Shown here piece after piece: positions 7,701 through 14,319 of a stretch of 17,289 nt of DNA (the first letter of the stretch is position 1; each line of letters starts with the position of its first letter). The translations under genes were made by a program, and so were the position numbers. The notes beneath the pieces were generated by a model. That model searched no databases, was not told the DNA's origin, and was given only the letters and a program-made list of their open reading frames with translations. The DNA comes from Bacteroidota bacterium (GTDB lineage: Bacteria; Bacteroidota; Bacteroidia; Bacteroidales; Prolixibacteraceae), in contig JAMDDG010000265.1 of NCBI GenBank assembly GCA_023488865.1, positions 1-17,289 of the forward strand, read 5' to 3'.

Positions 7701-8106
7701 AGAACCCAAGCTGGAATTGAGCAAGGACTTCTGGAAAGCCTATGGGAATGTGAAAGAGTACAGGGAAACCTATTTGGAATACGCGGGGTCAAAAAGCCAG
7801 GAGTCGAAAGCCATCAACAATCTGAAAACGATGGTTAAGAAACCCTGGGAAGAATTGAAACCCTATCTCCCATTTATTCGGGTATTGCTAGATGATGCAG
7901 TAAATTATGGGAGCCTTTCAGATTACACACTCAGAAGAATCGCCAACCTCGAAACTGTCAGCCCAGGCAAACACAAAGAAACTGTCGAAGCCATAGATAC
8001 CCTGATGAATGAACTGGGAGTCGGTTATTTGACGAGGCAGAAGAATAAAGGTGCCAATCAAAGAAAAGAAATCATCATAGCGATGGAGAATCAGAAAAAT
8101 GGCTAA
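4768..8106 (+). CDS. PLD-family nuclease fused to SNF2-like (SF2) helicase
   Basis: This 1112-aa protein joins two activities. Residues about 1-200 form a phospholipase D-like domain with one HKD-type half-site: H132-x-K134 in HSKLYLF, then GSSN at 153-156. Members with one half-site normally dimerise to make a nuclease site. Residues about 255-850 form an SF2 motor of SNF2/DEAD type. Walker A is GLGKT (282-286), the Walker B box is DEVH (357-360), motif III is LLTATPFNN (384-392), motif V is STDRISEGFN, and motif VI is QRVGRINR (815-822) with its arginine fingers. The remaining C-terminal 250 residues are unassigned. The stop overlaps the methyltransferase start by 8 bases, so the two are probably made together. 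The likely role is DNA translocation and cleavage in a restriction or phage-defence system; known relatives are helicase-nuclease subunits of restriction and DISARM-like systems. The exact system type is not settled. Confidence 0.88.
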   Translation: MANFITNDDDKDLKKRLIELVENSSEMKFLVGFFYFSGIRELYKGLIANNQATLKILVGLNIDQSNLRLVEYAEENEELSGEEIAESFFGDIKKSLTHDDFDTKEFYEQVKFFISLINENRLTIRKTYKPNHSKLYLFHLPGQIVRDRVFITGSSNLTRVALTTQSEFNVEISDYGTKEAEEYFDALWEDAVKITENDVLKKKLTSIVENDTLVKQVTPFEAYALIMKTYLDSFEQKDLGQTVIDLLEKNGYKKFEYQLDAVKQSLAIIEKQNGVIIADVVGLGKTIIACCVAKALKKRGIVICPPGLMGDKNKIAGWGMYLDQFQLYDWDVRSCGDLEETAKYVNFRNDIEVIVIDEVHRFRNQDTKDYEFLKNICRDKIVILLTATPFNNRPGDILSLLKLFIDPKKSTITLENDLAAMFRAYKGIFERLSYIKKYHNSPNREKRDKAQGYYEVFFEEKEIDLKKVKQRSRFLADQIRNVIEPVTIRRNRLDLKNNPFYKDEVKELSVIADPEEWFFELSKEQSVFYDKIIKDYFGEQGKFKGAIYRPFAYETETDPVELDEKGNFEFVQQEQLFDFMRRLMVKRFESSFGAFEQSIRRFKRITENAQEFIKKTNKYILDRALLEKIYSLDEDQIEEELADFAEILKRGDFPKNNRIYELDKFADKKGFLSDIQSDLKLFEQILDELEKMDLVNDDPKAKCLVEHITEVINRKPLAGEPKRKVIIFSEYMDTVKHLSKSLKTAFGNRVLVEDGGLSTAKIKEINRDFDASNNEPTNLYDVLLSTDRISEGFNLNRAGMIINYDIPWNPVRVIQRVGRINRISKKVFKELYIVNFFPTEKGAELVQSREIASNKMFLIHEILGEDAKIFDIDETPTPAGLFKRVIQNPDEAEEESFYTKVLKKYLAIKKDEPELIEKLQEFPVRVKVAKQGNENELLVFFKKGRMYVQGIHYDKADDGNPYTTSLEDVFDRIECEKVEPKLELSKDFWKAYGNVKEYRETYLEYAGSKSQESKAINNLKTMVKKPWEELKPYLPFIRVLLDDAVNYGSLSDYTLRRIANLETVSPGKHKETVEAIDTLMNELGVGYLTRQKNKGANQRKEIIIAMENQKNG

Positions 8107-11100
8107 CTCAACATTGGAACATCTCATCAAAGATTTCAGTACCGAAGGAATTACTCGATTTTTTAGAGAGAGAAGTCCGAAGTTCGCACCCAGAAAGGAA
8201 TCCCTGGACGAATACAATGATGAGTTATTCAAACGTGGGGTAAAACTTGGAGAAATCAAATTCGATGAAACGGAAGAACTCATCGTTTGTGCTTTTTCAT
8301 GTGACAACTCGCTATCTGAACGCAGTGGAAAGAAAGCACAATACGAGAAGGCAAAGAGGGTATTGAAAGGACGTATCAGTGATGCCGGAATTTTTGTTTT
8401 TTATGATGCGGATGGAAATTTCCGTTTTTCATTGATCTACACTAATTATCTCGGAAAAAAGAAAGATTGGAGCACATTCAAGAGGTTTACATATTTTGTA
8501 AGTAAAGAATTCACCAACAAAACTTTCCTTCAAAGAATTGGTGAAGCTGATTTTTCATCATTGGATAAGATCCAGGAAGCTTTCTCTGTTGAAAAGGTAA
8601 CGAAGGAATTCTATGAAAATATCTCTTACTGGTATTTCTGGGCGGTTAAGAAATGTGTTTTCCCAAAAGATGCCGAAGCTGAGGAAAATGGCAGAAATAT
8701 TTCAGTGATCCGCTTGATCACGCGAATCATATTTGTTTGGTTTATGAGAGAGAGAAAATTAATTAGTAAGGAGTTGTTCGATAAAGGCTCAATTGATGAA
8801 TTATTAATTGATACTTCAGACGAAATATCGACGTATTATCAGGCAATCCTGCAAAACTTGTTTTTTGCAACCCTGAGTACCAAACAGGAAGAAAGACAAT
8901 TTCGAAGTGAAATTCGCGGGCAAAAAGGATTTAACTCTGATCATGGTAATCCATATGTTTTTCGTTTTCACGAATATTTAAGGAATCCTGATAAAGTTCA
9001 CAAATTATTTGTAGATATTCCCTTCTTAAACGGCGGTTTATTTGATTGCCTGGACGATAGCGAAAAGGGAATTTATATCGATGGCTTCTCTGAAACCAAA
9101 AAGAACCAGGCGCTTGTACCCAATGAACTATTCTTTGGAAAAGAAAAAAAAGTGGATTTAAGCAGCGATCTTGGAGACCAACAAAAAAAATGCCCAGTAC
9201 AAGGATTATTGAATTTACTCTCTGAGTTTAATTTTACGATTGACGAAAACACTTCAGACGATAAAGATGTGGCACTCGACCCGGAACTTTTGGGAAGGGT
9301 ATTCGAAAATCTTCTGGCTAGTTTCAATCCAGAAACAAGTATGACTGCCAGAAAATCAACCGGTAGCTATTACACGCCACCTGAAGTAGTCAATTTTATG
9401 GTGGACGAGAGTCTTAAAGCATATTTTAGAACGCACTTATCTGCAATGGATAATTATGAAGCCAAGATCTCTGTTTTAATAAATAACCCAGGTGATGAAA
9501 ATCCATTTTCACCAAATGAATCTTTACAAGTTGTTAGACTGATAGAAAATCTAAGAATAATCGATCCAGCTGTTGGTTCTGGAGCATTTCCAATGACTAT
9601 TTTAGCTCGATTGGTTGAACTGCTTCATAAAGTTGATCCGAATAATGATTGCTGGAAAAAAGCTCAACTTGATGCTGCGGACAATATTCCTGATAGTATG
9701 TTAAGGCAGGAAACAAAAACCAGAATCGAGACTATTTTTCGAAACAAGAAAAACGAAAATTATCGTCGGAAAATTTTCCTTATTCAAAAATGTATCTATG
9801 GCGTCGATATTCAACAAATTGCAGTCGAAATTGCAAAATTGCGTTTTTTCATTTCGTTATTAGTGGATGAAGAAATTGATTTTTCACGAGAGAATTTTGG
9901 AATACTGCCACTACCAAATCTTGATTTCAAAATAATGCAAGGTGATAGTCTAATTACAAATTTTAATGGAATAAGTTTTGAATTCAATAATGAATTAAAA
10001 GAAGAACAATTAGCACTGAATTTTGTTGATAACAATTCATTCCTGATTTCAAAACTACGAGATCGAAAAGATGAATACCAAATTACATCCGATAAAAACA
10101 AAAAAAAAGAGTTATTGAACGATATTGAACAAATCTTTCTAGATATTCTTGAGCAAGAGATCAAAGTCCAGGAAAAACTCTTACAAAATGAGATTGATAG
10201 CATAGAACAAAGGTATTCATTCATATCTGACGATAAAAAGCGGGTTTCTATTATTCAAAAAGAGATTAATAAGAAAAAACAAATTATAGGCTCAAATCTA
10301 GAAAGCATTAAGAAGGAATTCAAAGAATATTCAGGGATTAATAAGACCAGACAGTTTTTTCTATGGAATTTATTTTTTGCTGAGGTCGAAAAAGAAAAAG
10401 GTGGGTTTGACATAGTGATCGGGAACCCTCCCTATATACAATTGCAAACCATTCATGACCAAGCTGACAAATTTGAAAAAATCCAGTACGAAACCTTCGC
10501 GAGGACAGGTGATATTTATTGTTTATTTTATGAAAGAGGATTTCGTTTATTAATTCCAAATGGAATACTTGCGTTCATTACTAGTAACAAATGGATGAGG
10601 GCAGGGTATGGTGAAACCTTGAGAGATTTTTTTATTAAGAAGACGAACCCATTATTGCTGATAGATTTCTCTGGTCAAAAGATCTTTGAATCGGTAACCG
10701 TGGATGTAAATATTCTTCTCTTTCAAAAAACAGAAAACAAATATTCAACAAAGGTGATGACAGTCAAGGATAAAAACAGTCTAAATAATTTGAGCGCTTT
10801 AATTAATCAACAAATAACATCAAATAAATTTGATTCAAAAAAGAGTTGGTCAATCCTCTCCGATATCGAACATCGAATTAAGTCCAAAATTGAAGAAGTA
10901 GGAGTACCGCTTAAAGATTGGGATATTTCTATAAATTATGGAATTAAAACAGGTTTTAATGAGGCTTTTATTATATCTAACGAGAAGAAAAAGGAACTAA
11001 TTGAGGCAGACCCGAAATCTGCTGAAATTATTCGACCGATTTTAAGAGGCAGAGATATCAAACGTTATGGATATCAATTTGCAGACCTGTATTTGATTTG

Positions 11101-11704
11101 TACCTTTCCAAGTCGAAATTATGATATAGAGGATTTCCCAGCGATTAAGAAACATTTACTGACGTTTGGTTATGAACGTTTAGAGCAAAGTGGAAAAACT
11201 TATATTGTTAATGGAGAAAAAATCATTGCAAGGAAAAAGACAATTAACAAATGGTTTGAAACTCAAGATAGCATAAGTTATTGGGACGATTTTTATAAGC
11301 AGAAAATTATGTATCCAAACATGACCAAATACTTGCCGTTTTATTTAGATACTCATGGCTTCTACCAGAATGATAAATCATTTTTTATTACAGGTTCACA
11401 CCTTTCTTTCTTATGTGCATTTCTAAACTCATCTCTATTCAAATATTGCTTTAGTAATAATTTCCCTGAATTACAGGGGGGTACGCGAGAATTGCGGAAA
11501 ATATTTTTTGACAAAATACCTATAATGAAAGTAGACGACAGCATAGAAAAATCATTTAATCAATTAGTAATTGAAATTCAAAAAAAGAAAATTCTAAACG
11601 ATAATCCAAGCGAAATTGAACATGAAATAGATAATTTGCTATTTGACTTATATCACTTAAGCACTGAAGAAAAATCGCAAATTGGTTTCATAGAAGTCCT
11701 TTAG
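8099..11704 (+). CDS. Large Eco57I/PglX-like N6-adenine DNA methyltransferase with C-terminal specificity domain
   Basis: This 1201-aa enzyme would transfer methyl from S-adenosylmethionine to adenine N6 in its recognition sequence. The cofactor-binding motif I is DPAVGSGAF at 489-497. The catalytic motif IV is NPPY at 776-779, in FDIVIGNPPYIQ. Between them lie GVDIQQIAVEIAKLRFF and a lysine/glutamate-rich coiled coil (about 629-747), as in large Eco57I-type enzymes. The N-terminal 180 residues are a separate domain without a convincing PD-(D/E)XK motif, so cleavage probably comes from the upstream nuclease-helicase. Residues about 985-1201 form a TaqI-like target-recognition region. The ATG overlaps the helicase stop by 8 bases. 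The codons for residues 973-991 and about 1060-1070 are repeated perfectly and inverted in the downstream silent cassette, so the 3' end of this gene is probably switchable. GC falls strongly toward the middle of the gene. Confidence 0.92.
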   Translation: MANSTLEHLIKDFSTEGITRFFRERSPKFAPRKESLDEYNDELFKRGVKLGEIKFDETEELIVCAFSCDNSLSERSGKKAQYEKAKRVLKGRISDAGIFVFYDADGNFRFSLIYTNYLGKKKDWSTFKRFTYFVSKEFTNKTFLQRIGEADFSSLDKIQEAFSVEKVTKEFYENISYWYFWAVKKCVFPKDAEAEENGRNISVIRLITRIIFVWFMRERKLISKELFDKGSIDELLIDTSDEISTYYQAILQNLFFATLSTKQEERQFRSEIRGQKGFNSDHGNPYVFRFHEYLRNPDKVHKLFVDIPFLNGGLFDCLDDSEKGIYIDGFSETKKNQALVPNELFFGKEKKVDLSSDLGDQQKKCPVQGLLNLLSEFNFTIDENTSDDKDVALDPELLGRVFENLLASFNPETSMTARKSTGSYYTPPEVVNFMVDESLKAYFRTHLSAMDNYEAKISVLINNPGDENPFSPNESLQVVRLIENLRIIDPAVGSGAFPMTILARLVELLHKVDPNNDCWKKAQLDAADNIPDSMLRQETKTRIETIFRNKKNENYRRKIFLIQKCIYGVDIQQIAVEIAKLRFFISLLVDEEIDFSRENFGILPLPNLDFKIMQGDSLITNFNGISFEFNNELKEEQLALNFVDNNSFLISKLRDRKDEYQITSDKNKKKELLNDIEQIFLDILEQEIKVQEKLLQNEIDSIEQRYSFISDDKKRVSIIQKEINKKKQIIGSNLESIKKEFKEYSGINKTRQFFLWNLFFAEVEKEKGGFDIVIGNPPYIQLQTIHDQADKFEKIQYETFARTGDIYCLFYERGFRLLIPNGILAFITSNKWMRAGYGETLRDFFIKKTNPLLLIDFSGQKIFESVTVDVNILLFQKTENKYSTKVMTVKDKNSLNNLSALINQQITSNKFDSKKSWSILSDIEHRIKSKIEEVGVPLKDWDISINYGIKTGFNEAFIISNEKKKELIEADPKSAEIIRPILRGRDIKRYGYQFADLYLICTFPSRNYDIEDFPAIKKHLLTFGYERLEQSGKTYIVNGEKIIARKKTINKWFETQDSISYWDDFYKQKIMYPNMTKYLPFYLDTHGFYQNDKSFFITGSHLSFLCAFLNSSLFKYCFSNNFPELQGGTRELRKIFFDKIPIMKVDDSIEKSFNQLVIEIQKKKILNDNPSEIEHEIDNLLFDLYHLSTEEKSQIGFIEVL
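11015..11070 (+). repeat. 56-bp inverted repeat, active-gene arm (IR1)
   Basis: These 56 bases are identical to the reverse complement of 12439-12494. They encode KSAEIIRPILRGRDIKRYG at the entry to the target-recognition region. Identity stops abruptly: upstream homology falls to roughly 70% by eye, and downstream sequence diverges at once. The arm contains an imperfect dyad, TCTGC (11018) to GCAGA (11053), symmetric around TCG-AC-CGA at 11032-11039. Confidence 0.95.
11278..11308 (+). repeat. 31-bp inverted repeat, active-gene arm (IR2)
   Basis: These 31 bases are identical to the reverse complement of 12183-12213 and encode YWDDFYKQKI inside the target-recognition region. The sequence on both sides differs between the active gene and the cassette. 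Exchange here would swap only the last part of the specificity region. Confidence 0.93.
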
Positions 11705-12182
11705 CTCGCAAACAAATCCTCGAAATTGACTAAAGTATAAAAATCGTATTGTAAAGACGAGAAGTAATAAAACAAACGATAGCTAGTAACACATAAAAAA
11801 ATCATTGTTTCTCAATGAAATCAATTTCTTCTGGTGTAAGTGTAAATAATTGATACATATTTTTATCAATTTCATTTTCGAGGAAACTATGGTCATTCTC
11901 TTTACAGATCCTTAAATCCACAAGTTCTCCGATCTTTTTTTCCAATGATAAGGTTGGTATAGGAATAGGAATATTTTTCATATAAATTGAAAACATTCTT
12001 ACAGCTTTTTCACCTAATTGAACGGATAAAGTTTTGTAAAACCAATTAATAACTTTTGAATTTAAGCAAGAAAGTAGATAATTCATATGCGAATTTTCTG
12101 ATATGAAATATACAGTATTATTAAAGAAAATTCCTGGTTCGACTAACGCAAATGATAATCTTTGGTTTATATCGTTGTAAAC

Positions 12183-12213
12183 AATTTTCTGCTTATAAAA
12201 ATCGTCCCAATAA
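12183..12213 (-). repeat. 31-bp inverted repeat, silent-cassette arm (IR2)
   Basis: It is the exact reverse complement of 11278-11308 and is in the same reading frame within the cassette. It lies 225 bases from the 56-bp arm, against 207 bases in the active gene, showing that the sequence between the two blocks differs in length as well as content. Confidence 0.93.
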
Positions 12214-12438
12214 TTTGCGCCCCAGCGTTGTAAAGCATACCATTCATAACCTATCCCCGTTTCAGTTTTATTCCTGGCTGAGAGCTGTTTTTTATAATGA
12301 AACAGATGGTTATATATAGCTGGATATTGTCTTTTAAATTCTTCCTCTGCTTTTTCGGAGGCTCCTTTAATTAACGGATCATTCTGCAAAGGAAAATGCC
12401 ATGGAATAAATAATAACCACAAATCAGCAAAATCATAC

Positions 12439-12494
12439 CCATAACGTTTGATATCTCTGCCTCTTAAAATCGGTCGAATAATTTCAGCAGATTT
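12439..12494 (-). repeat. 56-bp inverted repeat, silent-cassette arm (IR1)
   Basis: It is the exact reverse complement of 11015-11070. On its outer side (12495 to about 12715), homology to the active gene continues but at much lower identity. On its inner side the alternative target-recognition sequence begins. Confidence 0.95.
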
Positions 12495-12723
12495 TGGATC
12501 TTCAGAAACAAGTTCATCCTTTCTTTTACCAGTAATGATAAAGGCTTCGTTGTACCCAGTAAGAATTCCACGGTTGATGGATACATCCCAATCTTTTAAA
12601 GGAATCCCTACTTCCTCAATTTTTTCTTTATCCGTTGTTCAATGTCTTGTAAAATGGTCCAACTTTGCTTGATTTTGAAACTATTCACTGTCTGATTCTG
12701 CTCAATAAGAACGCTCCTTTTTT

Positions 12724-12729
12724 TATAAT
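12724..12729 (+). promoter_or_regulatory. Candidate -10 box of the serine recombinase gene
   Basis: A perfect TATAAT lies 27 bases before the ATG at 12757, preceded by a T tract. No convincing -35 hexamer stands 16-18 bases upstream. The AGGATGG at 12741-12747 serves as ribosome binding site. The promoter lies outside the predicted invertible segment, so flipping would not switch recombinase expression. Confidence 0.4.
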
Positions 12730-12756
12730 GAATGTAAAAAAGGATGGTAATTAAAA

Positions 12757-13353
12757 ATGAACTTCGGCTACATTAGAGTCAGCAGTGATAAACAGACAAT
12801 CGAAAACCAACGGTACGAAATAAATAAATTCGTGCAAAAGCAAAATATAGTAATAGATAATTGGATTGAAGAAACCATTAGCGGAACTAAAAACTACGAT
12901 AAACGCGCCCTTGGAAAATTATTGAAAGAAGTCGGAAAAGACGATCTAATTATCTGCGCAGAGTTATCTAGATTGGGAAGGAATTTGTTTATGATCATGG
13001 AGATCTTGAATATCTGCATGACAAAAGAATGCAAAGTTTGGACCATCAAAGATAATTATCGTTTAGGTGAAGATATCCAAAGTAAAGTCTTAGCATTTGC
13101 TTTTGGCCTTTCAGCTGAAATAGAAAGGAATTTGATCAGTCAAAGAACAAAAGAAGCACTTGCTAGGAAAAAAGCAGAAGGTGTTGTTCTTGGAAGGCCC
13201 AAAGGAAGAAAAGGCAGCCATTTAAAATTATCAGGGAAAGAGGTATTAATCAAAGAATTATTGAATCATGGTACCTCAAAAAGTGAAATAGCCCGAATTC
13301 TAAAAGTAAACCGAATGACAGTTGCGTCCTTTGTTAAAATAAATCATCTTTGA
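12757..13353 (+). CDS. Small serine recombinase, probable DNA invertase
   Basis: This 198-aa protein belongs to the resolvase/invertase family, which exchanges DNA through a 5' phosphoserine at a two-base staggered cut. The catalytic domain (about 1-125) has the nucleophile motif YIRVSSDKQ (S9), the arginines of LSRLGRN (R72, R75) and the long helix E-helix region AEIERNLISQRTKEALARKK. It ends with the typical linker LGRPKGRK and a C-terminal helix-turn-helix (TSKSEIARILKVNRMTVASF, about 173-192). The length is normal for Hin/Gin/Mpi-type invertases and Tn3-type resolvases. The start at 12757 has AGGATGG upstream. It lies directly beside the silent specificity cassette and points away from it, so specificity inversion is the natural job. 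A role as the resolvase of another element cannot be excluded. Confidence 0.92.
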   Translation: MNFGYIRVSSDKQTIENQRYEINKFVQKQNIVIDNWIEETISGTKNYDKRALGKLLKEVGKDDLIICAELSRLGRNLFMIMEILNICMTKECKVWTIKDNYRLGEDIQSKVLAFAFGLSAEIERNLISQRTKEALARKKAEGVVLGRPKGRKGSHLKLSGKEVLIKELLNHGTSKSEIARILKVNRMTVASFVKINHL

Positions 13354-13439
13354 GTAGATGATATACAATAACAATATGGATTTGTGTAATCAATGTAACT
13401 GGAGTATCAGAAATTGAACGGTAACCTTGGGGCCATGAT

Positions 13440-13571
13440 GTGGTAGATTTCGCAAACGATGCGATTCTTCAAAAAGATCAAGCTTTATCATTTGAAAACT
13501 TTCACAGTTTCTACCAAATTACCTACTTGAAAAACGAAATTATAGTGATGCGCTTACAAGGGCAAACTTAA
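13440..13571 (+). CDS. Possible small ORF, 43 aa
   Basis: A GTG-started frame encodes 43 residues, including QALSFENFHSFYQITYL and IVMRLQGQT. The composition looks protein-like. However, there is only a weak upstream G-rich sequence and no recognised family. It lies in the 265-bp gap between the serine recombinase and the next gene, and it may be a remnant of a degraded gene. The rest of that gap shows nothing recognisable. Confidence 0.25.
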   Translation: MVDFANDAILQKDQALSFENFHSFYQITYLKNEIIVMRLQGQT

Positions 13572-13618
13572 CAGGAAAAACATAGCGGGAAGAGCGTGGA
13601 TTGGAAGAAGGTTAGGTG

Positions 13619-14029
13619 ATGGCTCTACGAGTAAAACAAATGTCGAAACAAGAATTCGCGAATGTGGCAGAACGCCAATGGGTTCCTGTTGTCTTATCAG
13701 GAGAGGCTTGTCCACAATGGATGCGAGGAATTCCCAAGGAAATTGTGAATCTAGTTCTCGCTAGCGGTATTTTTAATGATCCAAGAGTAATCGAAGAGAG
13801 AGGTGTCTCATATAGTGGTCTTGTTGGAGGCATCGATATTTATCGTTATGATCAAAATGATGAACCCCTTGGATATCCAATCAATAAGGACCATTATGTC
13901 ATTATTCTTGATCAGGATAACGATGATGCTCTCTTGGTCCATGGACCATTACGAGATCATGAGCATTGGATTTGTCAATTGCCAGATCTACCAGAGGGTA
14001 TTGTTGTGATCGATACATTTGGGGATTGA
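13619..14029 (+). CDS. Hypothetical protein, 136 aa
   Basis: I do not recognise this protein. It is acidic and soluble-looking, without membrane segments, signal peptide or cysteine clusters. Segments such as WVPVVLSGEACPQWMRGIP, DHYVIILDQDNDDALLVHGP and LPEGIVVIDTFGD suggest a compact alpha/beta fold with several aspartates. The ATG at 13619 is preferred because AAGG lies 7 bases upstream; an in-frame GTG at 13616 directly precedes it, and a further ATG at 13640 is possible. It is the first solid gene after the recombinase and runs in the same direction as the nuclease cluster, so it may belong to the same defence or mobile-element cargo. Confidence 0.7.
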   Translation: MALRVKQMSKQEFANVAERQWVPVVLSGEACPQWMRGIPKEIVNLVLASGIFNDPRVIEERGVSYSGLVGGIDIYRYDQNDEPLGYPINKDHYVIILDQDNDDALLVHGPLRDHEHWICQLPDLPEGIVVIDTFGD

Positions 14030-14115
14030 AAATTGAGATTTACAACCCTCTTGAAGATAAGTTTAAATTTTGAGAATATCAAGTGAGATAAGGATACTAT
14101 ACAGGAAAAACTTTC

Positions 14116-14247
14116 ATGACGGATGAAGACTACGAGAAAAAAAGCTTCTTACAAGAGATCAAATCCTTAATACTGAGAATAGACAAAAGAAATTCCAATT
14201 ACCAGTGGAATTTCTGTCCAGGGTGCAAGGGGTTAGATATCGAATGA
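14116..14247 (+). CDS. Possible small CxxC protein, 43 aa
   Basis: An ATG at 14116, with AGGAAA 8 bases upstream, opens a 43-residue frame. It has a charged helical N-terminal half (EKKSFLQEIKSLILRIDK) and a CPGC zinc-knuckle-like motif near the C-terminus. The ribosome binding site and sensible composition favour a real small protein. A perfect 10-bp hairpin inside the frame (14188-14215) is an argument for a structured transcript instead. No family is recognised. It fills most of the 290-bp gap before the GIY-YIG gene. Confidence 0.4.
   Translation: MTDEDYEKKSFLQEIKSLILRIDKRNSNYQWNFCPGCKGLDIE
14188..14215. repeat. Perfect 10-bp inverted repeat
   Basis: AGAAATTCCA (14188-14197) is followed by an 8-base loop and TGGAATTTCT (14206-14215). 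No T tract follows, so it is not a standard terminator. It lies about 100 bases upstream of the GIY-YIG gene, where it could act as an operator or leader hairpin. Confidence 0.6.
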
Positions 14248-14319
14248 ATCCGATTCGGCTTGTTTATCAAAAGTAGGCAGTGTTTCGCGAAAATTTTTAT
14301 AGAAATTTTGGAGGTCTGA

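Larger units (their letters stand above)
11015..12494. other. Predicted invertible segment swapping methyltransferase specificity
   Basis: The segment is bounded by the 56-bp perfect inverted repeat and includes the active 3' end of the methyltransferase gene and the silent cassette in opposite orientation. Flipping it keeps the reading frame through the shared Gly991 codon. It would replace the last 210 residues with 211 others, giving a 1202-aa protein that ends at the stop now at 11802-11804. A serine recombinase gene lies 262 bases beyond the right arm. The structure is read directly; that inversion happens in the cell is inferred. Confidence 0.8.
11802..12715 (-). pseudogene. Silent inverted cassette encoding an alternative methyltransferase C-terminus
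   Basis: On the minus strand this stretch matches the methyltransferase from about residue 910 to its end. From the upstream end it can be read LIEQNQTVNS..., KQSWTILQDIEQRIK, then after a frame change KIEEVGIPLKDWDVSINRG, NEAFIITGKRKDELV, and KSAEIIRPILRGRDIKRYG. It ends with a different target-recognition region containing ARNKTETGIGYEWYALQRW, YWDDFYKQKIVY and TLTPEEIDFIEKQ. It has no start codon with a ribosome binding site, no promoter and no catalytic domain. One base is missing relative to the active gene near 12619-12630, in an A tract, so the upstream part is out of frame. From about 12620 to the stop at 11802 the frame is fully open, so it would be functional once joined to the active gene. 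I call it a specificity reservoir rather than decay. Confidence 0.88.

Noticed and set aside
9144..10108. Poly-A tracts of 8-9 bases in the methyltransferase gene (9144-9151, 9183-9190, 10100-10108) as phase-variation tracts
   Set aside because: They encode lysine codons in a very AT-rich gene and are short. Nothing besides length suggests slippage switching; the inversion system is a better-supported switch.
4768..11704. BREX or DISARM assignment for the helicase-methyltransferase pair
   Set aside because: The methyltransferase has PglX/DrmMI-like size and motifs, but pglZ, brxC, drmA and drmB are not visible in the window, and the helicase carries its own PLD domain. I kept the neutral description.
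11705..11801. Bidirectional terminator between the methyltransferase stop and the silent cassette
   Set aside because: This 97-bp AT-rich stretch has no clear GC-rich hairpin with a T tract on either strand.
12448..12672. Plus-strand frame opposite the silent cassette
   Set aside because: The minus strand of this stretch clearly matches the methyltransferase, so the plus-strand frame is a shadow.
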